From: Brevipalpus yothersi
Taxonomy: Eukaryota > Arthropoda > Arachnida > Trombidiformes > Tenuipalpidae
NCBI GenBank assembly: GCA_003956705.1
Contig: QZCP01000445.1
Coordinates: forward strand, 247,151 to 311,150
Length of the DNA: 64,000 nt
Reading direction: 5' to 3'
The notes below the pieces were generated by a model, which made no database searches, had not been told where the DNA came from, and saw nothing but the letters and a program-made list of their open reading frames with translations. Position 1 is the first letter of the stretch. Each line of letters opens with the position of its first letter. Made by a program: the position numbers and the translations under genes. Shown one piece after another: positions 32,703 to 43,352 of the stretch.

Positions 32703-33986
32703 CAGTATTGGACAAAAAATTTGGCAGTAGATAGGGTGCAATATTTTCCTGAATTTCTTGGAAACGATAAGACTGATCGTCCTGAGACTTTCAGGTTAGC
32801 AGGAAGGGGTCAAGGGCTTATGAAAAATGAAAATATAAATGCACACCAACCGATGACTCATTAATTCAGGTCAGTTCGAAGTGTCCACAATGTCGAAACA
32901 AGAGACCAAGAGATCGGAAGTCATTTTTGCTTTGAAAAATGTGTCAAATTGTGCTGAAAAGATTGCTGAATTGCGGATTGCTAGTGTTAGAACAATTTAT
33001 CGTATGAAAAAAATTTTGAAAGAGAATAGAGGACCTGAGAGGAAGATCGGATCGGGACGTAAGTCGAGTTTGGATGGTAAAGCGCGTCAACTTTTGGGTA
33101 CGTTCGCTCATCATCATCCACAACTTTCCAATCAAAGGCTAGCAACTAAATCAAATCAAGCTGGAACCAAAAAAGTTAGCTATAGAACGGTTGGAAGATG
33201 CCTAAAAAAGCTTGGAATCACACGTAGAATTCCATCAACGAAGCCGAAGTTGACTAAAGATCATATCAAGAAAAGATTGGAATTTTGTATGAAATATCGA
33301 AATTATGATTGGTCGAACATGATATTTTCTGATGAGGCATCATTCAGCATCTTCAATTTCAAGAGAAAACTACTTGGAGAAGTGCGAAAGGTTATCAATC
33401 GTCCAAAGTTCCACAAAAAAGTTATGATTTGGGGAGCCATTTCGTTACGAGGAACGTCTGCTCTGAAAATTTGCCAAAAGAATATCAATTCTGAAGAGCA
33501 TCAACAAACTTTAGATTATTTTTTGCTGCCCATGATTGAAACTCTCTATCCTGATGGGTGTGAGTTTCAACAAGACAATGCAAGTTGCCATGTTTCGAGA
33601 AGTTCGAAAAAATTCATGCAGTTACGCAATATTCACCCTATCGAGTGGCCCGCAAACTCTCCTGACCTTAATCCCATTGAAAATGTTTGGGGATACATTA
33701 AACTCGAGCTATCAATGATGATCATAAACAATAATTCAGAATTAATCGAAAAAATACAGTTTTTGGGATGGTTTGAGCCACGATTATCTGACTTCCTTAG
33801 TTAACTCGATGAATGATCGGATTGAACAGTGTATCGAGAGGCAAGGACATCTCACTGATTATTGAAACTTTCATATCTTCACCTTCAACCCCTCAGCTGT
33901 GTTCAACTAAATTTTCATGAAAAAATTCTGATTACTTTGAGAGAAATAAACTGATACTGAACTGCCAAATTTTATGTCCAATACTG
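32703..33986 (+). mobile_element. Tc1-like transposon
   Basis: TIRs start CAGTATTGGACA at 32703 and end with the inverse at 33986, about 25 bp with one or two mismatches. TA duplications lie at 32701-32702 and 33987-33988. 1284 bp. It sits in the upstream part of the helicase relic, whose reading continues on both sides. Confidence 0.93.
32890..33804 (+). CDS. Tc1-type DD34E transposase, C-terminal frameshift
   Basis: Paired HTH region (about residues 10-100), then the catalytic motifs IFSDEASF, EFQQDNASCH and WPANSPDLNPIENVWG, giving D, D, E. The main frame stops at 33802-33804, but the neighbouring frame continues with LVNSMNDRIEQCIERQGH, the usual Tc1 tail. A one-base frameshift near 33780 has therefore removed about 25 residues. 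The catalytic core is intact. Confidence 0.9.
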   Translation: MSKQETKRSEVIFALKNVSNCAEKIAELRIASVRTIYRMKKILKENRGPERKIGSGRKSSLDGKARQLLGTFAHHHPQLSNQRLATKSNQAGTKKVSYRTVGRCLKKLGITRRIPSTKPKLTKDHIKKRLEFCMKYRNYDWSNMIFSDEASFSIFNFKRKLLGEVRKVINRPKFHKKVMIWGAISLRGTSALKICQKNINSEEHQQTLDYFLLPMIETLYPDGCEFQQDNASCHVSRSSKKFMQLRNIHPIEWPANSPDLNPIENVWGYIKLELSMMIINNNSELIEKIQFLGWFEPRLSDFLS

Positions 33987-34092
33987 TACTACATCTTTAT
34001 CCTCATTAAAGCGGGAGTTTATTTTAGCTCTCTCAGTGAACAAAATTATCAGATTATCAGATTCTAATTTATTTATTTATGGTTAAGCTATT

Positions 34093-34128
34093 GTAATGTC
34101 TACAACAACTGTAAAATGTTTTTCAAGT
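34093..34128 (+). pseudogene. Tiny relic of a Fanzor start
   Basis: ATG followed by codons for STTTVKCFS, matching the first codons of Fanzor copies 2 and 3 (TTTVKCFLKS and TSTVKCFLKS). Too short to be sure alone, but a second relic lies at the mirror position beside the other RING/B-box gene (42062-42155). Confidence 0.4.
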
Positions 34129-34352
34129 AAGTAAGTAAAATTTCAACTAATTAAATCTCAATAAATTTCAAATCCTTCTTATAAAATAGAATCAATGAAA
34201 AAAAATAAATGAAGACGTAAATATAAATTCAGATTATTTAATAGAATTTTATTTGGACAAACAGATTGATAATTTTTTTTAAAGTGATTTAAGCTGAAAA
34301 CGTATGTAGCTACAAAGTGACAATCTTTTTCAACTATTAAATTAACAATAAT

Positions 34353-37094
34353 TCACAAACACCAATTTAAAAAACCAGGATTGAATTTATCAAAAATTTT
34401 TTTATCTAATAGATTTTTATAACCATAACGACTAAAGGCATAAATATTTTTGCCGTTGGTGATGAATTTTTCGATTTTACCATTAAATCCATGAACAGAA
34501 AAATTACAACACACAAAATTTATCTCTTCAATATTATTATTATTATTGTATTGGGTTTTATATTCAATTACGACAATAATACCATTTGGATTTCCTAACC
34601 ATAAATGATTTTCATGGTATTTCAAGATGGATGGTTTAAAACGACAAAAAAAATTATATAAGGGAAATGGATAAATCGATTCAAGATTAGAAGTTAAATC
34701 AATTATATGTATTACATTCACATTATCATCAAATAGATATATAAATGGATGTTTTTTTCAGGATCAATTTTCCTTTTAGGGTATTTGGGATTCTTGGAAA
34801 ATTTTAACAAACACCATACACCTATAGTAGAAATACTCAAATTATATATTTCTAAATTATAATTTTCAGTCAAACAGTATTTTCCAGATATAGGTGGTAA
34901 AGAATATTCTGATGCTGATGACCAATCACTTTTAATCAAGTGAAAAATCATCAAGTTGAGATAAGTAATCCAAAGTTGTTTACCAACAATATGACCTTTA
35001 CAATTTTTTGAGGTAGATTGCAAATTAAATCATAATGAGAAAAATTAATATTGTGTTTAGAAGTAATATGAAAACAAAAAACAAAATTAGGGGACGATGT
35101 AATTATATAAATTTTGTTATATACGTGAACAATTTGGTTAAGAGATTCGATTTTTTTACTACTGAATGATAATTTTAATATTTTGTTGCTACATATGACC
35201 AATAAGTTTTCATTAATGGAAAATAAAAAAAATCCACAAGATTTGATATCAACTGATGACAATGACTGATCATGTATTAGTCTAAAATCAGAATCATTGT
35301 TGAATTTGATTAGAATGGTTGATTCTGACCATCTTTTTTTTGATAAAGGATGTGAATCATCATTAGATTTGTAATTATCAACAATATTTGGCGGAGGGAT
35401 AAATGTTAAATTTTTATATGATTTACAATCATTCATAAATGAAAGATCAAAATTTAAGGACAATTGATTCAAGTCTGAAAATTTAGATCCTAAACTTATC
35501 TTGAAACAACAATCATTGTTCAAGACATAAATATTATCGTCATTTGCAAATGTGAATTCTTTCAACATTACGTCATATGAAACCAAACGAAAAGATTGGG
35601 GTTCATAATTACAAAATTTTGACTTGAATATCCAATTTCTTTTTGAGTCAATTAGAATGTGATTTATAGATTCATATAAATCACTCATATAGTACAAATT
35701 AGATAAAGTTTCATGTGAACCTTCAAAATTTTCATCTTTAAACAAAAATTTAAAATCTCTAGTATGGTATAAGTCAAATAATTTTAATTCGGAACAATTC
35801 TGAAAACAATTAATTGTTCCATCAAATATATCATTAGTATAATACTTGTCTACTTTGAATTTGAATTGACCAATCTTAAATTCTAAAAGGTGAATATCAA
35901 TAATGTAGTTACCTTTGTTATGTAGATAAAAATAAAGGGTAAAATTTCCACAATTGAATCTTCCACATTTCTTTCAATAAAATTACTTGTAAAGGGGAGT
36001 TAAGTTCATGGAATGAACATTCATTAACATCACTACCGCTATAACTCTTGTTATTGATGTGTTCTTCTGATGATCTTGAGAAACATTGTTTAACTGTGAA
36101 ATGCAATTTGATTAGATTCCCAACAAAAAAATCAGATGAAGAATACGATGGTTCAAATGTACAATTAAAATCAAACCTTGATAATTTGTGTACTGTCGAA
36201 TTATTCAACAATTTACCCAATTCATTGATGATTTTGTTGTGATCACAAAATATCGATGGAGTATTGTTGAAATTTATAAATGGTAAATTTGCAATAGTCT
36301 GAATAGATGATTTGAGTTCATTGATTTTAGGAATCATATCTTTTTCAAATACATCGTCATTTCTGAATTTATCAATTTCAAGTAAAACATTCGATAGTGA
36401 ACTTTGAGTTTCACACAATTGTTTGTAATGTACTTTTGAACCAATTTCACTTCTGTATTTAAATAGACTCACTAGGGCAATCAATCTATTTTCCAAATTT
36501 TTAGAGTGTCCTGATAAATTGTATTGATTTAGAATTGATAATTGTTGATTGATATATTTTGTTTTTTTTAATACTAATATAATTATCATCGGTAAGTAAT
36601 TCGTCTCTTCTCCGTTTCAAAATATTAGAATTGAATAATGTAATAAAATGATCAGATGAAGTTTTTCCAGAGTTTTGGTTAGTATGAGACTCATCACATA
36701 GTTGACAAAAAACTGAGTCACAAGATTCACAAAACAGTAATTTTTCACTAGGATGTTTAGTACAAATAGATTTTATGAATTTAGAATCAAACAATTCCAT
36801 CATAGATACAGTTTTGGAACATGTTTTGAATAGTTCAATATTGGTAAATTTGATTTTTTCACGACATATTGGACATTTGTTATTAAACGATGGAGATGAT
36901 GGTGATGATGATTTATTACGTTTACCTTTTTCACATAGTTTACCAAGACACAATAAACATATAGTATGATTGTTGTTATCTAAAATTTTTAGTAAATGAT
37001 TGGTCGTATCAAAAACATTGAAACAAATAGGACACGTAAGTAAATCAGTAACTTTACTATAATCAATGTTGATAAAATGATTCAATGAAGACAT
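34353..37094 (-). pseudogene. RING/B-box (TRIM-like) protein, copy 1
   Basis: The start at 37094 gives MSSLNHFINIDYSKVTDLLT. RING finger: CPICFNVF...HTICLLCLGKL...CPICREKI, residues 18-80. B-box-like zinc site: CTKHPSEKLLFCESCDSVFCQLCDESH, residues 110-136. A helical region follows (36589-35918, QLCETQSSLSNVLLEIDKF), then about 450 residues of beta-rich repeats with strand pairs such as NIYVLNND-CFKISL and HLWLGNPNGIIVVIEY that suggest a beta-propeller. The order resembles TRIM ubiquitin ligases with propeller tails. Several frameshifts break the frame (near 36550, 35900, 34990, 34720). It is an inverted paralogue of 39153-42006. Confidence 0.75.
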
Positions 37095-37371
37095 TTTATT
37101 TTAAACCAAAAACATTTAAAATGATTTAATGTAGACTTACAATAAAGTGTCTATGAATATAAATTCTAAAAAAAGAGAAACTGAACTTTTTCAACAAAAA
37201 ATTCTTTTTTTCACCCCACATGCGCACACTTTTAAACCATTTTTTCTTTAGTCTTTTCTCTTCAAAAAAGTAGAGCTACTCTTTGCTTCTCTCTACTTGA
37301 AAAGATCTGGTAATGAGTCTAGTGTAGTTAGCCGATGGCTTTGTCCAATCGGCGATGAGTGACTAAACTAT
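37095..37371. other. Spacer between RING gene 1 and Fanzor-1
   Basis: Presumed shared upstream region of the two head-to-head RING genes before the Fanzor insertion. A CT/GA-rich stretch is present, but no TTTCGG motif of the kind seen at the other island promoters. Confidence 0.35.
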
Positions 37372-37459
37372 ACATTTGTTTCCAAAAAAATTGATCGTAA
37401 GAGAGTTATCTTATTTAGGGAGAATAAAAGATTTAGAATTAAATCATTCATCAATCAGA

Positions 37460-38856
37460 CTTCCGATGGTAAGTAGGTACCTAAAATTTATCCTAGATTT
37501 CAATTTGGCCGTAAACACGTACGGTATGATACTAGAGCACTATTTTTAATGCTTCATTCACTTGGACTCGAAAAAATGGTGACGATTGGAAAAAATTGTA
37601 TCACGGTAAAAGAGATAATGATCTTCGAAATCAAGTGGAACAAAATCAACGAGATTTGTGGTTAAAATATTTTCCCGGTACTGCTAAAAAAATAGAAAGT
37701 GGAAATAAAAAATTTTCCTTATCCTTGACTACTGATGGAATAAGTGTTTGTGTAAATTTATTGAAACAACAGATGGGAAAAAAATATCAACAAAATAAAC
37801 GTAAAAAAATACAACAAAAGAAATGATGATGATGAGATAGAACAAATAAAAGGGAATAAAAAAATAAAAACGACTACATCAAATGAATCAACAAGTAATC
37901 AACTTGATTCCTCCACTATTACAATGACTTATGATAGAGTTATAGGACTAGATCCTGGTATGAAATTATTGTTCGGTGGTTCAGTTAAAACATACAATGA
38001 TGGTAATAAGGACAGTAGTAGTAGTAGTAGTGGTAGTGATATTGACGAAAAAATTAACGAAGAAAGACCAATAAAGTATGAATCATCTTCAATTCGTACT
38101 AAATGCGGTAGTCAGCTACGTTGTATGTGTGATTAGTAAAAAGTGTAAAAAATTGTATGAAGAAATTGATTATTTCAGTCGAGAAAAAAAAAGTATAGAA
38201 TATTTGTTGGAACATTTTAATAAATTACAAAATTTAAAGAAACAAGCTTAGTTTGCAGTAACTAAAATGAAAATGTATCAACGAAAACAAAAGGCAGTAG
38301 ACATGGTATGTAAAAGTTTTTTTCCACTACCACGTCCATGTCTACTACAACAGCAACAAAACAACAGCAACAAAATTGATGCTAATATTCATCAAATCAA
38401 TATGACTGATAACAAAAAAAGAAAAAATCTTATATTCATAGGAGGAAACACTGTTATGGGATCAAGCGTTTACGAACATAGTCAAAGTCAAATTAATTTA
38501 ATAATTTAATAATTAAACGTTTGAAAGAACAATACAAGGACAAATGTACTGTTATTGATGGTACAGATGAATTTAAAACTACTCAAGTCTGTTTAGAATG
38601 TTATCAACCAATGAAAGTAGGTAAAAGGCAAAAAACAACAACAACAACAATAAAAACTTCTACCACCACTCCTGCTTCTAGAATTATTACAAACGTAAAT
38701 CGCTTTGCTATTTGCACAAATAAGCAATGTTCGGAACGCGTTTGGAATAGAGATGTTAATGCAGGTCGTAATATTGCTTCGCTTGGTTTATTCCAAATAG
38801 GTTATATTAAAACTAAACCATCAATATTCACTAGACCAACAGCTATTATTAATTAA
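37460..38856 (+). pseudogene. Fanzor (TnpB-like RNA-guided nuclease) remnant
   Basis: Ordered blocks: FGRKHVRYDTRALFLML, LTTDGISVCVNLL (TDGxS motif of Fanzor wedge/linker), RuvC-I VIGLDPGMKLLFGG (37940-37985), a helical Lys-rich stretch, LIFIGGNTVM in the RuvC-II position, a zinc ribbon (CLECYQPM...CTNKQCSERV) and RuvC-III WNRDVNAGRNIASLG (38746-38790). Frames change at least four times, so it is inactive. Fanzors are eukaryotic relatives of TnpB that cut DNA guided by an RNA from the element's own end. Sequence is very close to Fanzor-2. Confidence 0.85.
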
Positions 38857-38983
38857 TTATGGCTGGTAGAAACCATGCTTCATGTTATTCTCGAGTCTAA
38901 GTTTATAGATTGTTATTCAATTAGTCATTAATACAAATACAGCCCCCATTCAAGGGAGTTTGTTTGTATCAATCTTTTCGAAA
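38857..38983 (+). ncRNA. Candidate guide (omega-type) RNA end of Fanzor-1
   Basis: The non-coding stretch after the Fanzor stop is more strongly conserved with Fanzor-2 (48282-48417) than the coding region, for about 110 bases. Positions 38931-38970 fold into a hairpin: ATACAAA pairs with TTTGTAT and CCCC with GGG around an A-rich loop. In TnpB and Fanzor systems the guide RNA scaffold is encoded at an element end. The RNA call is inference from position and conservation. Confidence 0.45.
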
Positions 38984-39152
38984 ACATCTGTACATGCGCA
39001 TAAAGTATTATATATATACCATTAGTGTGTTGAATTCGAACAAAATAGTCAGTAATAGGACTAGTGAACGTCCAGTTGACTTTGTCCGGGAATAACTATA
39101 AACTCCTTATGTTGGTATACAATTTCCATCATATCCATCAAAATTAAACAAA

Positions 39153-42006
39153 ATGTCTTCATTGAATCATTTTATCAACATTGATTATAGTAAAGTTAAC
39201 GAATTACTTACGTGTCCTATTTGTTTAAATATTTTTGATACAAACAGACATTTACCAAAAATTTTAGATTCCAACAATCATACAATATGTTTATTGTGTC
39301 TTGAAAAACTATATGACAAAGGTAAACATAATAAATCCTCATCACCATCATCTCCATCGTTTAATAACAAATGTCCAATATGTCGTGAAAAAATCAAATT
39401 TACTAATGTTGGAATATTCAAAACATGTTCCAAAACTGTATCTATGATGGAATTGTTTGATTGTAATCCTTAAAATCTATTTGTACTAAACATCTTAGTG
39501 AAAAATTACTGTTTTGTGAATCTTGTGACTCAGTTTTTTGTCAACTATGTGATGGTTCTCATACTAACCAAAATTCTGAAACTTCATCTGATCATGTTGT
39601 TAAATTATTTAATTCTAATATTTTGAAACGGAAAAAAGACGAATTACTCACCTGTGATGATTATATTAGTATTCAAAAAAAAGCAAAATATGTCAATGAA
39701 CATATATCAATTCTGGATGAATACAACTCCTCAAACACTATAAACAAGTTAGGAAAATTAGAAAATAGATTGGGAGCTTTGTTGAAAATATTCAAATTCA
39801 AAAGTGACATTGTATCAAAAATACATTACAAACAATTGTGTGAAACTCAAAGTTCATTGTCAAATGTTTTACTCCAAATTGATCAGTTCAAAAAGGATGA
39901 ACTTCAAGAAAATATTGATTCTATATCTAATATCAATGAACTCAAATCATCTATTCATACTATCGCAAATTCACCATTGGTCAATTTCAACTATAATCTT
40001 TCAAGTTTTTCAAATACTTTCTGTGATTACAGCAAAATTATCAATGAATTAGGCAGATGTTTGAATGATTCAACATTATACAAATTATCCAAATCTGATT
40101 TCAAATGTACAATCAAAGGTTCATCACCTGCCTCTAATTTTCATGTTGGAAATTTGCTTAAGTTGTGTTTTAAAGTAAAAGATCATGATAATGGTGGGAG
40201 TGATAATAATGATGATAGTGATAGTAGTGATGATAGTGACTATAATTATAGTAGAAGTGATGGTAGTGGATCTAATCGACGAAATCTCTTTGATAAACTT
40301 TTCCTCTACAAGTAATTTTATTCAAAGAAGATGATAATAAGACTTTGGTTATAATGAATGAAAAATCTATGCTTGTTCATTCTGATTTCAAATTATTATT
40401 ATTTTCTTTGCATAATGAAGGGAACTACATTATTGATATACATTTCCTAGAATTCAAAATCGGTCAATTTGAATCTAAAGTAGATGAGTATTATTCGAAT
40501 AATATATTTGATGGAACAATCAATTGTTTTCAGAATTGTTCTGAACTAAAATTATTTGATTCATACCATACTGGAAAAGTTAAAATTCATGATGATCATT
40601 ATCTGAAATTTAAATGTGAATATGAAAATTTTTCTTTGATTGATGGATTATCTATATCAAAATCATTAGATAATTTAGAAAGAAATTGGATATGTAATAC
40701 AGCAATTTCAAAATTTTGTAATCATAAACCTCAATCTTTTCGTTTGTTTTCATATGACTTGTTGATAGAAGATTTCACAATTGGAAATGACAATAATATT
40801 TATGTCTTGAACAATGATCGTTGTTTCAAGATAAGTTTAGAATCTAAATATTCAGATTTGAGTGAGTTGTCATTCAATTTTGATCTATCATTTATCAATG
40901 ATTGTACATCATATAAAAATTTAACATTTATTCCTCCATCAAATATTGTTGATGATTATAAATCTAATGATCATTCACCAGCCCCTTCTTTAAAATCAAC
41001 CATTCTAATCGAACAGAACAATGATTTTGATTTTAAATTAATTAATAATCAGTCATTGTCATTAGTCAATATCAAATCTTGTGGATTTTTTCTATTTTCC
41101 ATCAACGAATATTTATTTGTCTTGCGTAGCAACAAAATATTGAAATTATCTTTCAACAAAAAAATCAAATCTATTAATCAAATAGTTCATTTACAAAGCA
41201 GAATTTACATACTCACATCATCTCCTAATCTTGTTTTTTGTTTTTACATAACTCCTGAACATAATATTGATTTTTCTCATTATGATTTAATTGGCAATCT
41301 ATTTCATAAAAACTGCAAAAGTCATATCGTCGGTAAACAACTTTGGATTACTTATCCCAACTTGATGACCTTTGAAATAATTGAGAATGATTATTTATCA
41401 GAATATTCTATACCATCTATATATGAAAATATCAAAAACAGATACTTTTCCTCTAAAACTTGTATCAAAAGTTATGAATTATATGATTTAAGTATTTCTT
41501 CTTTTGGCGTGTGGTGTTTGTTATATATTCATATTAATGATGATTCTAAATCTAAATCTAAAAAAACTGAAAATATCCTTCCTTTTATATATCTATTGGA
41601 TCCAAATAATCATAATGATGATTAAGAAATTAAATTATTACAGAGTTTTGATTGTAACTCTTTATTTAAATCAATGTTCCCATTTAATAGTTCACATCCG
41701 TTATATAAATTCTTGTCTTGTTTTAAACCATCTATTTTGGAATACCATGACAATCATCTATGGTTAGGAGACTCAAATGGGACTATTGTTGTAATTGAAT
41801 ATAAAGTTCGATACAATAATGTTGAAGATCCTATAATCAATCCTGTGTGTTGTAATTTTTCTGTTCATGGATTTAATGGTAAAATTGAACAATTCACTAC
41901 TGATGGCAAAAATATCGATGCTTTCAGTCGCTATGGTTATAAACATTTGTTAGACAAGAAAATATTCGATAATTTTAATCCTTGTTTTTTAAATTGGTGT
42001 TTGTAA
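39153..42006 (+). pseudogene. RING/B-box (TRIM-like) protein, copy 2
   Basis: Inverted paralogue of 34353-37094 with the same architecture: RING (CPICLNIF...CLLCLEKL...CPICREKI) at 39153-39473, B-box (CESCDSVFCQLCDGSH) in the next frame, a helical segment (39623-40315), a Ser/Asp-rich insertion (40195-40290), and a long beta-rich C-terminus (40345-42006). Breaks: a frameshift near 39470, another near 40315, and TAA at 41623-41625 with the same frame resuming. A TRIM-like ubiquitin ligase role is inferred from domain order only; the C-terminal domain is unclassified. Confidence 0.75.
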
Positions 42007-42061
42007 ACTGAGTCATTCAACGAATAAAATTCATTTGAATATACAAATGTTTCTCAAACTA

Positions 42062-42155
42062 CCTGAAGTCTGATTGATAAATGATTCAATTTTTTTATCT
42101 CTTTAAATAAGACGACTCTCTTACGAAAACTAGGGAGCCTGTATCAATTTTTAAT
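42062..42155 (-). pseudogene. Fanzor left-end relic
   Basis: On the minus strand it repeats the Fanzor leader: a CTCCCTAG block, CTTACGAGAGAG-like sequence, TTTATTTAAAG and AATCAGACTTC. No coding part follows. It stands just beyond the 3' end of RING copy 2, mirroring the relic at 34093-34128. Confidence 0.65.
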
Positions 42156-42214
42156 GCTATTGTAGTATTAATCCTTGTTAAATATTTGGGAGATTGATTT
42201 GATTTGAATAGTTA

Positions 42215-42437
42215 ATGACTGTAATGTTGATATGATTTTTTCAGAAAGTGTAGGGAAGGAAGTATAGAAGGAGATGAAAGTAGATAGACGATAGTGTTGG
42301 ACAATTTAGCCGTTTTTAGCCTTTTTTCTCAACACATCTTGAAGTATGAGAGGTAGAAGAAAGTGCGCAATGACGGGGCTCGAACCCGGAACACAGTGGT
42401 GAAATGCTATTGCCTTCACCACTGAGCAACTTCGTAA
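42215..42437 (-). repeat. tRNA-related SINE, copy 1
   Basis: On the minus strand: an A-box-like GTTGCTCAGTGG, a B box GGGTTCGAGCCCC about 40 bases on, then a conserved 150-base body ending TCAACATTAC-GTCAT. Three further copies occur nearby. The head cannot form a tRNA acceptor stem. Confidence 0.78.
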
Positions 42438-42455
42438 GTTGGCTAAGAAAATCAC

Positions 42456-42720
42456 AACATGATGATGATGATGTTGATATACACAACTAAAATGTACACT
42501 AATACACGAACTGACTGTTTCTTTACTTTACTGGAGGAACTAATTTGGAAAGCTGTATGAAAGTATTTGAACTGACCCAATTTTGTAAATAGAAACCCTC
42601 TTTATACACATCTTCAAAAGATTCGGTTATCCATTTCGGCACCTCGGAAAAATAAATGGACAATTTGTTCCGAATTTTCGATCAAGATTTCTGAGTTCAG
42701 TAGATTTTCTAATTAGTACC
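42456..42720 (-). promoter_or_regulatory. Orphan ankyrin-gene-type promoter and 5' UTR
   Basis: Similar block by block to 50690-50905, the promoter of ankyrin gene 1: TGTATAAAGAGGGTTTCTA (TATA-like), the TTCCTCC and GTTCGTGTA blocks, and an ATG after CATCATCATC. The upstream part carries ATTTCGGCACCTCGGAAAAA. A SINE directly follows the ATG and no ankyrin coding remains, so it is a promoter relic. Confidence 0.6.
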
Positions 42721-42757
42721 CGGGTATACCGGGTGATGGGGTACCGAAACAAATTGT

Positions 42758-43120
42758 AGATGTATAGACATGCGTAGTAATGTTAGTCAATCAATAATAT
42801 TGATCGGAAGAATAATGACCGTAATGTTGATATGATTTTTTCAGAAAGTGTAGGGAAGGAAGTATAGAAGGAGATGAAAGTAGATAGACGATAGTGTTGG
42901 ACAATTTAGCCGTTTTTAGCCTTTTTTCTCAACACATCTTGAAGTATGAGAGGTAGGAGAAAGTGGGCAATGACGGGGCTCGAACCCGGAACACAGTGGT
43001 GAAATGCTATTGCCTTCACCACTGAGCAACTTCGTATGATGTTGCAAGTTGAATGGGAAAACTACAAGTCCATGCGTATGCGTAACAGTACTAATCAATC
43101 ATTAATATTGATCTGAAGAG
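42758..43120 (-). repeat. Palindromic iteron-like units beside SINE copy 2
   Basis: Units at 42758-42810 and 43066-43120 contain GACATGCGTAGTAAT or a close variant, then the palindrome ATCAATAATATTGAT (ATCATTAATATTGAT in the second). Same family as the units at 46.2-46.8 and 52.1-52.9 kb, in reverse orientation. Confidence 0.7.
42815..43037 (-). repeat. tRNA-related SINE, copy 2
   Basis: Nearly identical to copy 1 over its whole length, with the same ends (ATGACCGTAATG ... GCAACTTCGTA). Confidence 0.8.
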
Positions 43121-43123
43121 TAA

Positions 43124-43176
43124 ATGACCGTAATGTTGATATGATTTTTTCAGAAAGTGTAGGGAAGGAAGTATAG
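43124..43176 (-). repeat. tRNA-related SINE, truncated tail
   Basis: Only the last 53 bases of the SINE body are present, ending at GGAAGTATAG. Confidence 0.75.
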
Positions 43177-43352
43177 TAATAAGTAATCAATAGTATTAGC
43201 GTAATTAGATGATGTTTTATTTGATGTTAATACAAAATATCTATTAATTACATAGATAGTTTACCACTAGTTCTTTTCATACTCAGTATAAATAGAAGTG
43301 TGACTTGAAACAAAAACAAGAAAATCCATTGTTTTACAACCATTCAGAATAA

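Larger units (their letters stand above)
37380..38983 (+). mobile_element. Fanzor-1: TIR element with internal deletion
   Basis: The left end starts TTCCAAAAAAATTGAT at 37380; the right end is the inverted sequence finishing TTTTCGAAA at 38983. The flanking 8-mers ACATTTGT (37372-37379) and ACATCTGT (38984-38991) differ at one base and fit an 8-bp target duplication. The interior encodes the C-terminal two thirds of a Fanzor. The leader, up to ATGGTAA, joins directly to codons for PRFQFGRKHVRYDT, so about 250 N-terminal codons are deleted. It lies between the two inverted RING/B-box genes. Confidence 0.82.

Noticed and set aside
32703..33986. Tc1 transposase as the enzyme that moves the Fanzor elements
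   Set aside because: Tc1 enzymes duplicate TA and use different ends; the Fanzor elements have 8-bp duplications and unrelated terminal repeats.
42340..42437. A functional tRNA gene (A and B boxes present)
   Set aside because: No acceptor stem or proper D-arm can be formed, and the head is always followed by the same 150-base body, so it is a SINE.
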